DNA from: Ichthyophis bannanicus
Lineage: Eukaryota; Chordata; Amphibia; Gymnophiona; Ichthyophiidae
Direction of reading: 5' to 3'
Assembly: GCA_033557465.1 (NCBI GenBank)
Contig: CM066031.1
Span: forward strand, 1,668,114,800 to 1,668,178,799
Length of the DNA: 64,000 nt
A program made the position numbers and the translations under genes. Positions 23,061 through 31,598 of this stretch are shown here, one piece after another (position 1 is the stretch's first letter; each line of letters starts with the position of its first letter). The notes under the pieces were generated by a model. It saw nothing but the letters and a program-made list of their open reading frames with translations, was not told where the DNA came from and did not search any database.

Positions 23061-23529
23061 GAGTCGGTTCTTCAAACGTTGAGGTGTGGAGAAGACAGGC
23101 TGAACTGAATAAAACAAAAAAATCTTCCACCACTGAGAAGAACTCCCTTGGTGGCTGCCTCCTTTTTTCTTCTTTTCTTTGTGTGATAGCAGTGGTAAAG
23201 AGCACTCTCTCTGTGCTGTGCTGAGAAATCTTTCTTGTCCTTCTGTTTTTGTTTTGTTTTTTAAACGGAGGTGCCCGAGGGTAAAGGGAACACTGCAGGA
23301 CTGAAGTGAAAATAAAATCAAAGAAAAATTTTAAAAAAGGCACGTGAACCTGACAAAAGGAGGGGAGAGCCATCTGTGCTGCTGAAGTGGAAGACAGAAA
23401 CTGAAGAGAGAAGACAGAGCGGATGGCAAGGCGGGAAGCGGCACGCAAGCTCTGGAAGAGCCGGGAACACCTGCTGTCAGCAGACAGCACATAGATTGTG
23501 CCTGCATCCCCCTGCTTATATCAAGAGAA

Positions 23530-23913
23530 AGAAGCGACAGGTTTTAGCTATCTGTTGGATGTGTGCAGAGAAAGAGAGAGTAGAGACTAAGATGACCCCA
23601 GGGTTGTGAGCTGAGGAAACAGGGAGGAGTGTAGTGTTATCCACAGAAACAGGAAGGAAGGGGGAGGTGGGTTTAGAGGGAAAGATAAGAAGCTCAGTTT
23701 TGGTCATGTTCAGTTTCAGATTCAGTGAGACATCCAGGCAGCAATGTCGGATAAACAGGCAGAGATCCGGGCCTAGGTTCCTGGAGAGATTTCAGGCACA
23801 GAAAGGTAAATCTGAGTGTTGTGGAGTGACCCCACAGAGTCATCAGCATAAAGATGGTACTGAAAACCATAGGAGGAATTAAGTGCACCAAGGTACTGCA
23901 TAAAGAAAGAAAA
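23530..23913 (-). mobile_element. L2-like LINE, downstream fragment (split by DIRS copy B)
   Basis: Minus-strand L2 RT C-terminal part: MTKTELLIFPSKPTSPFLP and HNPGVILVSTLSFSAHIQQI, matching the plus-strand L2 at 12190-12360. It continues the L2 at 31599-34130 across DIRS copy B, with the Y-A-D-D region just before it (GFQYHLYADDSVG-type, 23820-23890). Its 3' end is missing; DIRS gamma begins at 23529. Confidence 0.8.
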
Positions 23914-24110
23914 AGAGTAGTTACTCACCTGTAACAGGTGTTCTCCAGGAGCAGCAGGAATCAGTCCTCACATATGGGTGATGTCGGCGCCGACGGAGCC
24001 CCCATGCAGAGCATTTCCCCAGCTTTCAAAGAAAGCCTTTGGGAATGCAGTCATGCATGCGCGGTCCCCTTCCCGCCCAAAGATGCCATCTTGCTCAGTC
24101 TGATGACATA

Positions 24111-24600
24111 CTAGTCAAAAAATCACCAAAACTACCCCTAAAAGATTTTTTGTTTATATATATTTTTTTGTCGGATGTCCCTGAAGAGGGCACACACTAT
24201 AATCTGTGCTATCCACTCAGGCACATCCCTTTTAATCAAAACTGAAAAGTAGGATTATACAACTACTTAACTCTATCAGAAGTGCGATTTTCTTAGTTGT
24301 GCAATTCTGTCGCGGGCAGGATTAGTGCAGCAGCTAGGCTTTGTCGTTTAAATACGGGTTTCAAAGTGCCTCGCACGACGTGCATGTTTCGGGACTTGCT
24401 CCCTGTTTCAAGTGCTGTCAACACGAATTTTCATCAACTGCCACAAAATGCTGACAATGAAACATCAGCTGATTCTTTAAAGGGCAACATATTTCTCATT
24501 GGCTACTCTCTGCCTTCTATCAAAATGTCAACCAATAAGAACAATAGAGGTGTCTAATTCAAGGGAACCTCTCCGTCTCTTGGATGACATCAAATTTCAG
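24111..24600. repeat. Left inverted arm of Penelope-like element
   Basis: Reverse complement of 25472-25960 with few differences, for example CCTCGCACGACGTGCATGTT here and AACATGCACGTCGTGCGAGG at 25677-25696. A hammerhead-like core lies at 24373-24415 on the minus strand. Confidence 0.85.
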
Positions 24601-25471
24601 AGTTTTCATCAGAGCCAATTAAGGAGGGGTCTCCCTTTTGGGCAATTTCTGCGATTATGTCGCCTTTGTTCATCTTTAGTGGATTTTAAGATCCAAGCAG
24701 CTGATTTGAGTAAAAGACTCCTAGACAGGGGTTATCCGCTGAAAGTTATAAAGTCAGCATATTGTTGAGCCTTACATGTGCAAAGAAAATGGATATTAGG
24801 AGACCAAAGGAGGGATACTTCTGATGACACATCTTCACAACCTTTTGTTGGTGTTTTACCATATATGACATCTAGCACTGCTGTAGTGAATATTCTTAAA
24901 AAACACTGGCCTGTTTTGGCATTGCAATCGTGTTTTCAAAAGCCCTTTATGGTAGCTTTTACTCGTGGCGCTAATTTGGGAGACATAGTAGCTCGATCGA
25001 CAGTGGCAGCAGATAGATCTCAAGTTCCACCTCTGCAGCATAATGGTCACACTATTTGTGGTTGTTGCACCTACTGTGCTTCTTCATTAACGGGTTGCAC
25101 ATGGACACACCCTCTGACTGGTCAATCAATTAAACGACAATGGAAAACAGATTGTACCACGTCCTATGTGGTATATGTTATACATTGTCCATGTAGGAAG
25201 GACAATACGTATGATTAAGATTCGCCTAGGTGAACATGCATCGCGTCTCCGACGGAAGGATGTATCTGCCCCGATAGTAGAGCATTGTTTGCTCCACAAC
25301 CATACTTTTCAAGATCTTCGTTGGTCAATTCTCGACCATGTTCCCTCTGATCCCAGAGGTGGTAATCGGACTGGTATGCTCAAGAAATGTGAACAAAGTT
25401 GGATATACCGGTTAAAGACAGTGTCCCCTATGGGTCTCAACAAAGAAGTTGATTGGACCAGCCTCATGTGA
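24556..25471 (+). pseudogene. Penelope-like RT C-terminus and GIY-YIG endonuclease
   Basis: Open pieces 24556-24768 and 24778-25218 lie in one frame, separated by a TGA. The frame changes near 25205 into 25166-25471. Recognisable parts are the RT-distal helix (LSKRLLDRGYPLKVIKSAY), a PLE linker with a cysteine pair (HTICGCCTYCASSLTGCTW) and the GIY-YIG region. The last shows SYVVYVIHCPC (core strand), IRLGEHASRLRR (catalytic Arg/His region), APIVEHCLLHNH and CEQSWIYRLKTVSPMGLN with the catalytic Glu context. Most of the RT is missing. Linkage of RT to a GIY-YIG nuclease is the mark of this retroelement class. Confidence 0.8.
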
Positions 25472-25648
25472 TGTCATCCAAGAGATGGAGAGGTTCCCTT
25501 GAATTAGTGGGAACCTCTATTGTTCTTATTGGTTGACATTTTGATAGAAGGCAGAGAATAGCCAATGAGAAATATGTTGCCCTTTAAAGAATCAGCTGAT
25601 GTTTCATTGTCAGCGTTTTGTGGCAGTTGATGAAAATTCGTGTTGACA

Positions 25649-25691
25649 GCACTTGAAACAGGGAGCCAGTCCCGAAACATGCACGTCGTGC
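25649..25691 (+). ncRNA. Hammerhead-ribozyme-like fold in Penelope-like element
   Basis: GCAC (25649-25652) can pair with GTGC (25688-25691) as helix I. GGGA (25661-25664) can pair with TCCC (25670-25673) as helix II. GAAAC (25674-25678) and GTC (25685-25687) sit where the hammerhead core and cleavage triplet belong. The expected CUGANGA is replaced by TTGAAACA, so activity is doubtful. Hammerheads are known in Penelope-like elements in general; this assignment is by motif layout only. Confidence 0.4.
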
Positions 25692-26075
25692 GAGGCACTT
25701 TGAAACCCGTATTTAAACGACAAAGCCTAGCTGCTGCACTAATCCTGCCCGCGATAGAATTGCACAACTAAGAAAATCGCACTTCTGATAGAGTGAAGTA
25801 GTTGTATAATCCTACTTTTCAGTTTTGATTAAAAGGGATGTGCCTGAGTGGAGAGCACAGATTATAGTGTGTGCCCTCTTCAGAGACATCCGACAAAAAA
25901 ATGTATATTAACAAAAAATTTTTAGGGGGTAGCTTTGGTGATTTTTTGACTAGTATATTTATTTATCACTAATTTTGGGACTGTTTAGGTACAGTCTGAT
26001 GACATAGCTAAAAGACAGCACGAAAAAAGAAAATGAACTATATACAACTGCAACTCCAAGGGGAGGAGGGAGGGT

Positions 26076-26174
26076 CGTGAGGACTGATTCCTGCTGCTCC
26101 TGGAGAACACCTGTTACAGGTGAGTAACTACTCTTTCTCCAAGACCAAGCAGGAAGTCAGTCCTCACATATGGG
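26076..26174. repeat. DIRS internal complementary region (copy B)
   Basis: GTGAGGACTGATTCCTGCTG, then CTCCTGGAGAACACCTGTTA and CAGGTGAGTAACTACTCT complement the left end. TTCTCCAAGACCAAGCAGGA and AGTCAGTCCTCACATATGGG complement the right end. Confidence 0.85.
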
Positions 26175-26313
26175 TGACTCCCTAGCTCTGGGCTACCAGG
26201 AACCCAGGCTGAAAAATAGAGCTCCCTCTAGAGCCTCCGCAACAGTGAGAGAATCTTCTCGTAGACCACACCTGAACGGTAGCCCAACACCAGGGCCGGA
26301 GGGTAGGAGTTGC

Positions 26314-27509
26314 CTAAACCTCAAAGAGGTTATGGAGTACCGCTTGCCCGAAAGCACTGTCCCTACGGGACTCTCTCTTGAGGCAGTAGTGGTCCGCAAA
26401 AGTCTGGCTTGAAGGCCAAGTAGCGGCCCGGCAGATGTCTGCCAACGGAACAGAACAGAAGTGAGCTACTGATGCGGCCTTCGCCCTGACCCGGTGGGCC
26501 GTGACTCGACCCTCCAGGGAGAGACTGGCTGCCCTGTACGCCCAGGCGATACAGTCTTCCACCAGGTGGACAACGTATGCTTAGTGACAGGCAACCCCAA
26601 TTTATTAGGGTCAAAGGAAATGAAGAGCTGAGAAGCCCTTCTATGCCCCTGCGCACGTTCCAGGTAAAAGGACAGCGCCCTTCTACAATCCAGGGTATGC
26701 AAGACAGTTTCGGCCCCACTGGCGTGCGGCCTGCGAAAGAACGTCAGAAGTACCATCTCCTGGTTGAGGTGGAAGGAGGACACTACCTTGGGAAGGAACT
26801 TAGGAAGAGTCCTCAAGACTACCCTGTTTTTATAGAACCTGGTATATGGCCTATCCGAGACCAGGGCCTGAAGCTCACTCACACGCCTAGCCGAGGTGAG
26901 TGCCACAAGAAACAACACCTTCCAGGATAGGAAATGTAAGTGGCAGGTAGCCATCGGCTCAAAAGATGGGCGAGTCAGTTGCTGCAAGACCACATTGAGA
27001 TCCCACTCAGTGGCCAGTGGACGAATAGGAGGCTTGAGCAGAAGCAGGCCTCTGAGGAAGCGAGACACCAGAGGGTGGCCCGAGAGGGACTGTCCATCCA
27101 CCGGTGAGTGGTGAGCTGAGAGGGCACTGAGGTGGACCCGGACAGAGTTGGACTGAAGTCCCAGGTTGGACAGGTGGAGCAGATATTGCAGTACCACCGG
27201 GACCGAGCAGGAGAAGGGATCCTCCTGCTGTTGAGAACACCAAGTGGAAAATCTACGCCACTTCAGAGCATAGGCCTTCCGAGTGGACTGCTTCCTGGAG
27301 GCCAACACCACCTCTTCAACCTCCTTTGGTAGAAGCAAGGGAGCAAGGACTAGCCTTTCAGCAGCCAGGCCATCAAATTGAGGGATTTGAGGTTGGGATG
27401 CAAGAGGGACCCCTGATCCTGAGTCAGAAGGTCGGGTTGCAGCCCCAGAGGAAGTGGAGCATCCACCGCCAACTGCAGAAGAAGAGGGAACCACGGCTGC
27501 CTGGGCCAT
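26314..27509 (-). pseudogene. DIRS tyrosine recombinase (copy B), one frameshift
   Basis: The 347-codon frame begins inside the RT-RNase H 3' end (overlap, different frame). The real domain starts around EVEEVVLASRKQSTRKAYAL and includes YLLHLSNLGLQSNSVRVHLS (N-terminal domain). The catalytic domain has SARRVSELQALVSDRPYTRF (first Arg) and PKVVSSFHLNQE. A frameshift at about 26565 moves to the 26314-26562 frame, which carries HRVRAKAAS (H-x-x-R) and TFADHYCLKRES with the candidate tyrosine, ending LFEV as in copy C. All catalytic residues are readable across the shift. Confidence 0.85.
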
Positions 27510-27525
27510 CTGGGGGCTATCAGGA

Positions 27526-29310
27526 TCACCATGGCTCGGTCCTGCTGGGTTTTGAATAGAGTCCTGGCCACCAGAGGTGCGGGAGGAAACGCATACAGCA
27601 GGCTTCTGACCAGGGGATCAGGAATGCATCTGCCGCTGCCCTCAGAGGATGCGGTTGTCTGGAACAGAACTTGGATAGATGCCTGTTCAGCGGACTGGCA
27701 AAAAGATCCATGGTTGGAAGTCCCCACTTCAGAAAGATCTGTTGGACTACTCGAGGATCCAACTGCCACTCGTGAGGCTGCAGGAGTCTGCTTAGCCTGT
27801 CCGCCAAGTAGTTTTCCTGGCCTGGGAGGTAGACCACCCTGAGGGTCATGCCCTGATTGATAGCCCAGGAGCAGAGAGCTTGTGCTTCCAGGCACAGGAG
27901 TCGGGATCCTGTGCCTCCCTGCTTGTTCACATAGAACATAGCCACCTGGTTGTCCGTCTGAACTAGGACAGACTGGTGAGAGAGGACCCGAGAGAAAGTC
28001 CGTAAGGCTAGTCGAATGGCTCTCAATTCCAACAGGTTGATCTGCTGGGCGACCTCCCACGGAGACCACAGGCCTTGGGTGCAGGTCCCCTGGCAATGTG
28101 CCCCCCAGCCTTGCAGGGAAGCATCGGTCATCAGTACCTGAGTGTGTGGGGAAGTTCGAAAAGGAACTCCCGCGACCAGGTTTGGGAGATGCCTCCACCA
28201 GCGTAGGGAGTCCACCAAGGGTTTGGACACCTTTATCCTGTCTGACAACTTCCCTGTGGCCTGTACCCACTGTGCCCTGAGGCACCTGAGGCACCACTGA
28301 GCCGGCCTCATGTGCAGACGGGCATTTGGGGTGACATGCACTGTGGAAGCCATGTGACCTAAGAGCCGGAGGAAGTGTCTGGCAGAGACCAGAGAGTTCG
28401 CCTGCAACTGGGCGGCCAACTTCATCAGCCTGTGAGCTCTGTCCACAGGCAAATAGGCCTTTGCATGGATGGTATCCAACCTCGCCCCTATGAACTCCAC
28501 ATCCTGTGAGGGGACTAAAGTGGATTTTGAGAAGTTTATAACGAACCCTAGGTGCTGAAGCAGGGATATGGTTCTTAAGGTGGCCTGCCTGGCCTCTTGT
28601 GGAGAATGGCCCTTGATAAGCCAGTCATCCAGGTAAGGGAACACAAAGATCCCCTGGTTCCTGAGGTAGGCCGCAACCACCGCCAGGCACTTTGTAAAAA
28701 CCCTGGGGGTGAAGGTGAGGCCAAAGGGAAGCACTCTGTACTGGAAGTGGTTCCCTCCCACCACAAATCTGAGGTATTGCCTGTGATTTGGATGGATGAG
28801 GATGTGAGTATAAGCATCCTTCAAGTCTAAGGAGCATAACCAATCTCCCTGCTGGAGGTAGGGCAGTAAGATTCCAAGGGTAAGCATCTTGAACTTTTCC
28901 CTCTCTAGAAACTTGTTCAGATTTCTCAGGTCTAGGATGGGTCTGAGGCCTCCTCTTCTCTTTGGTACCAGGAAGTACCTCGAGTAGAAGCCTTGCCCTT
29001 CCAGGTGGTGAGGCACCGGTTCCACCGCCTGGTCCTGTAGCAGACCTTCCAACTCCTGAAGGAGTAAGTTTCTGTGCAGAGGGGGTCTTGGAGGCTCCCC
29101 TGGAAAGTAGGAAGGGGGTATCTGGGTGAAGTGGAGCAGATAGCCCTTCTCGGTGATGCTTAACACCCAAGTATCCCCTGTGACGGCTGGCCACCTGTCT
29201 GCGTACAGGGTCAGCTGACCTCCTGTGCCCTGGAGAGGAGGAGAGGCTATGCTGGCATAGTCAAAAACCCCCTCCCTGGTGAGCAGGAGCCGGAGTAGGA
29301 GGCTTGGGAG
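27526..29310 (-). CDS. DIRS RT-RNase H (copy B), uninterrupted frame
   Basis: The frame is open for 703 codons (27526-29637). Its first part overlaps the gag 3' end in another frame, so coding for RT probably begins near 29310; the exact start is not determined. The connector and RT have FLVPKRRGGLRPILDLRNLN, LDLKDAYTHILIHPNHRQYL (motif A), LPFGLTFTPRVFTKCLAVV (motif B) and FVFPYLDDWLIKGH (catalytic Asp pair). RNase H has LMTDASLQGWGAH, LLELRAIRLALRTF, VQTDNQVAMFYVNKQGG and YLPGQENYLADRLSR. No stop or frameshift lies in the domains and all expected acidic residues are present. It could encode an active enzyme if expressed. Confidence 0.85.
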   Translation of the reverse strand, partial: LPSLLLRLLLTREGVFDYASIASPPLQGTGGQLTLYADRWPAVTGDTWVLSITEKGYLLHFTQIPPSYFPGEPPRPPLHRNLLLQELEGLLQDQAVEPVPHHLEGQGFYSRYFLVPKRRGGLRPILDLRNLNKFLEREKFKMLTLGILLPYLQQGDWLCSLDLKDAYTHILIHPNHRQYLRFVVGGNHFQYRVLPFGLTFTPRVFTKCLAVVAAYLRNQGIFVFPYLDDWLIKGHSPQEARQATLRTISLLQHLGFVINFSKSTLVPSQDVEFIGARLDTIHAKAYLPVDRAHRLMKLAAQLQANSLVSARHFLRLLGHMASTVHVTPNARLHMRPAQWCLRCLRAQWVQATGKLSDRIKVSKPLVDSLRWWRHLPNLVAGVPFRTSPHTQVLMTDASLQGWGAHCQGTCTQGLWSPWEVAQQINLLELRAIRLALRTFSRVLSHQSVLVQTDNQVAMFYVNKQGGTGSRLLCLEAQALCSWAINQGMTLRVVYLPGQENYLADRLSRLLQPHEWQLDPRVVQQIFLKWGLPTMDLFASPLNRHLSKFCSRQPHPLRAAADAFLIPWSEACCMRFLPHLWWPGLYSKPSRTEPW

Positions 29311-31192
29311 CCTTCTGCCTATGGGGCCCATGACCCTGCCCCTTGGCCTGCTGGCCCTGTTGGGGAGCTGCAGAGGCCTGGTAGTGAGGGTAGGTTTTGT
29401 AGGCAGTGGTCCTCCTCCGGTAAAAGGCCTTTTTCCCCGAGCCCTTCTTTTTCTGAGAAGGGGCAAAGGTTTTCCAGGACAGCCTTGTCCGGGTAAGAGT
29501 CTCGGTCTCGCGTTCTGCAGCCTTTTCAGCCATGGGCTTGCCAAAGAGGTTTTCACCTCGACAAGGGACATCGACCAACTTGTCCTGTACCCATGGCTCA
29601 AGGTCCGAGGATTGTAGCCAGGCCTGGCAGCGTGCACCGATACCGGCCCCTGCTACTCAGGCCGAAGCCTCAAATCCATCATAGGCTGCTCGAGAGATAA
29701 AATTCGAGCACTCTCGAATACCAGAAGACAAGGCCTTGAACCTCTGCAAAGGTTCCTCGGACAGACCAGCAGAGAACCCGGCAATCTCCTTTGCCAGTTC
29801 TCGAAGGTACATGCCCATGTACAGCTGGTAGGTCTGGATGCGGCAAGCAAGCATAGAGCCCCGGAAGCACTTTCTACTGAGGGCATCCAGGTTCCGGGCT
29901 TCCCTGCCGGGAGGCACCGAGGAGTGCATCTTCTGACTCTTCAGGCGATGCATGGCCGATTCCACAACCATGGAGTGGTGCGGTAGCTGTGCCTTTTGGA
30001 ACCCGGGGCTCTTGCGGACTCGATAGATGGAATCGACCCGCTTGCTTAGAACCGGCATACAGGCCGGTGCCTCCCACATGCAGAAGAGCAACCGCTCCAG
30101 CATCGGAGGATCCGGTACAGTAAAGGCCTCCTTGGGAGGAAAGTCATACTGCAGGGCCTCGAGCTCCTCGGCTCGAGGCTCCTCCTTGGGGTCCGCCGGG
30201 AAGGCCAAGGCTTTGACCATGTCCCGTACGAAATCCGAGAACCGGGTATCCTCTGGGGGGGACCTTGTGTGAGGCTCAGATCCCGGTGAGTCCGAAGGGA
30301 CGCACCGAGTCCGGAAGGTGTCCGGGGACTCCTCTTCCTCAGTCTCCCACGCCGATTCCTCCGAGGAGGAATCGAGTGGCTCTAAGTGGGCGGGCACCGA
30401 CGCCATTCACCCTGACGCTGAGGGTACCGGCGTCGACAACCTCGGTCCAAAACGGGAGGCCAAGGGTGACCTCGGCTGAGGATCAACTCGAGTTCGCATG
30501 GTCTCGAGGATCGGCTCGGCCTCCGGGGTCGACTTGGACGTCGAGGTCCCGGTGGTCGGGGCAGATGCGCCGGTGAGGCCGGCGATCAGCACCCGCTGCT
30601 GCTCCATGAAGGCAGACAATCTGCTCTCCAAGGCCGTCAACCTGAGTCCAAGCTCAGGAGACCCAGCAGCCTCTGACTCGGGCCCCAATGGCGTCGGGCC
30701 CGACGTCGGCTCCCCCGGAGGAGAGTCCATGAGGACTACAGTACTCACGTGACTCGGGGCCTCCGACTCTACACGAGGATGCTTTGCAGGCCTCTCCCAC
30801 TCCGAAGACCCGAGACGGCGATCGGGGCTATGTGACCTGGCCCTCGAGGGGCCAAGAGCATCCACCAATGCCGCCCTCGTGGGTTTCTTCTTCCTTTGGT
30901 GCTCCCTCGAGGGGGACTCCCTCTCAGAGGAGCCCCGACAATGCTCGGGGTCAGACTCACGAGACGTCGAGGCCTCTGACGAAGTCCGGACCCGTCCAGA
31001 CGCATAGTCGGAGAAGATCCTCTCATGCTGGTGCTGACGGCTCCTCAATGCCTTCGAGGACATTTTGCCACAGGGACTACAGACCTTAGGATCATGGTCA
31101 GGCCCCAGGCACTGGAGGCAGCAGACATGTGTGTCGGTGAGAGACATCAGTTTCTTGCACCGATCACACTTCTTAAAGCCACTGGCAGCCAT
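29261..31192 (-). pseudogene. DIRS gag-like protein (copy B), one internal stop
   Basis: The start at 31190-31192 (MAASGFKKCDRCKKLMSLTD) matches copies A and C. The N-terminal cysteine cluster CDRCKK and CCLQCLGPDHDPKVCSPC is intact. The frame runs to 30407, where a single stop codon interrupts it, and continues in the same frame from 30406 to 29657 (SSSEESAWETEEEESPDTFR, PPMLERLLFCMWEAPA, GFQKAQLPHHSMVVESAMHR). The C-terminal basic tail (GENLFGKPMAEK, KKGSGKKAFYRRR) is in another frame at 29261-29578. Confidence 0.8.
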
Positions 31193-31598
31193 CGGGGGAA
31201 AAAGGGCCCCTGCAAGATCAAAAAATCGGGCTGTCAGGGAAAATAAAAATTGGCGCAAACGCAGTCTCTAAGGACAAAAACCGAAAAAAGAGATCCAGGC
31301 TCGGCACCGGTGTACCGAGTCCAGGCGGGAAAGGGAACCGACGTCGAACCGAAGAAAAAACTCGTCTCAATGCAGTAAAATCCAATTTTTCCACGGGTGA
31401 CTAGGACATATGTCCATAGGGCTCCGCGGAAAAAAGAAGACTGAGCAAGATGGCACCTTTGGGCGGGAAGGAGACCGCGCATGCGTGGCTGCATTCCCAC
31501 AGGCTTTCTTTGAAAGCTGGGAAATGCTCCACATGGGGGCTGCGTTGGCACCGACGTCACCCATATGTGAGGACAGACTTCCTGCTTGGTCCTGGAGA

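Larger units (their letters stand above)
19576..23529 (-). mobile_element. DIRS retrotransposon, family gamma, degraded (right part)
   Basis: Divergent DIRS remnant. RNase H (19660-20130), RT (20224-20800) and gag (21250-23060) remnants lie in order on the minus strand. It ends near 23529 in a right terminus resembling the others only loosely (TGTGCCTGCATCCCCCTGCT, then TATATCAAGAGA). The terminal sequence at 23380-23520 does not match the beta terminal repeat at 5669, so the beta fragment at 5669-7650 may not be its left end. A LINE-tail element is inserted at about 21745-22150. Confidence 0.75.
24111..25991 (+). mobile_element. Penelope-like element (5'-truncated, with inverted terminal copy)
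   Basis: Perfect 15-base target duplications CAGTCTGATGACATA at 24096-24110 and 25992-26006 flank it. The middle (about 24555-25471) encodes the C-terminal end of a Penelope-like protein including a GIY-YIG nuclease region. The 3' flank (25472-25960) is repeated in inverted orientation at the left end (24111-24600), giving arms of about 490 bases. Only the right arm has an extra 31 bases before the target copy. Inverted or partial terminal copies are common in Penelope-like elements. Each arm carries a hammerhead-like fold. Confidence 0.85.
23914..31598 (-). mobile_element. DIRS retrotransposon, family alpha, copy B (with nested Penelope-like element)
   Basis: Left terminus AGAGTAGTTACTCACCTGTA at 23914, right terminus CCTGCTTGGTCCTGGAGA ending at 31598. 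The inverted terminal repeats share CCCCAGCTTTC and GGGAATGCAG-type blocks. The internal complementary region is at 26076-26174. Removing the Penelope-like insert (24111-25991 plus one 15-base target copy) leaves about 5.8 kb, equal to copy C. Gag has one stop, RT-RNase H is open and the recombinase has one frameshift, so this is the best-preserved alpha copy. It lies inside an L2 LINE of the same strand. Confidence 0.92.
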
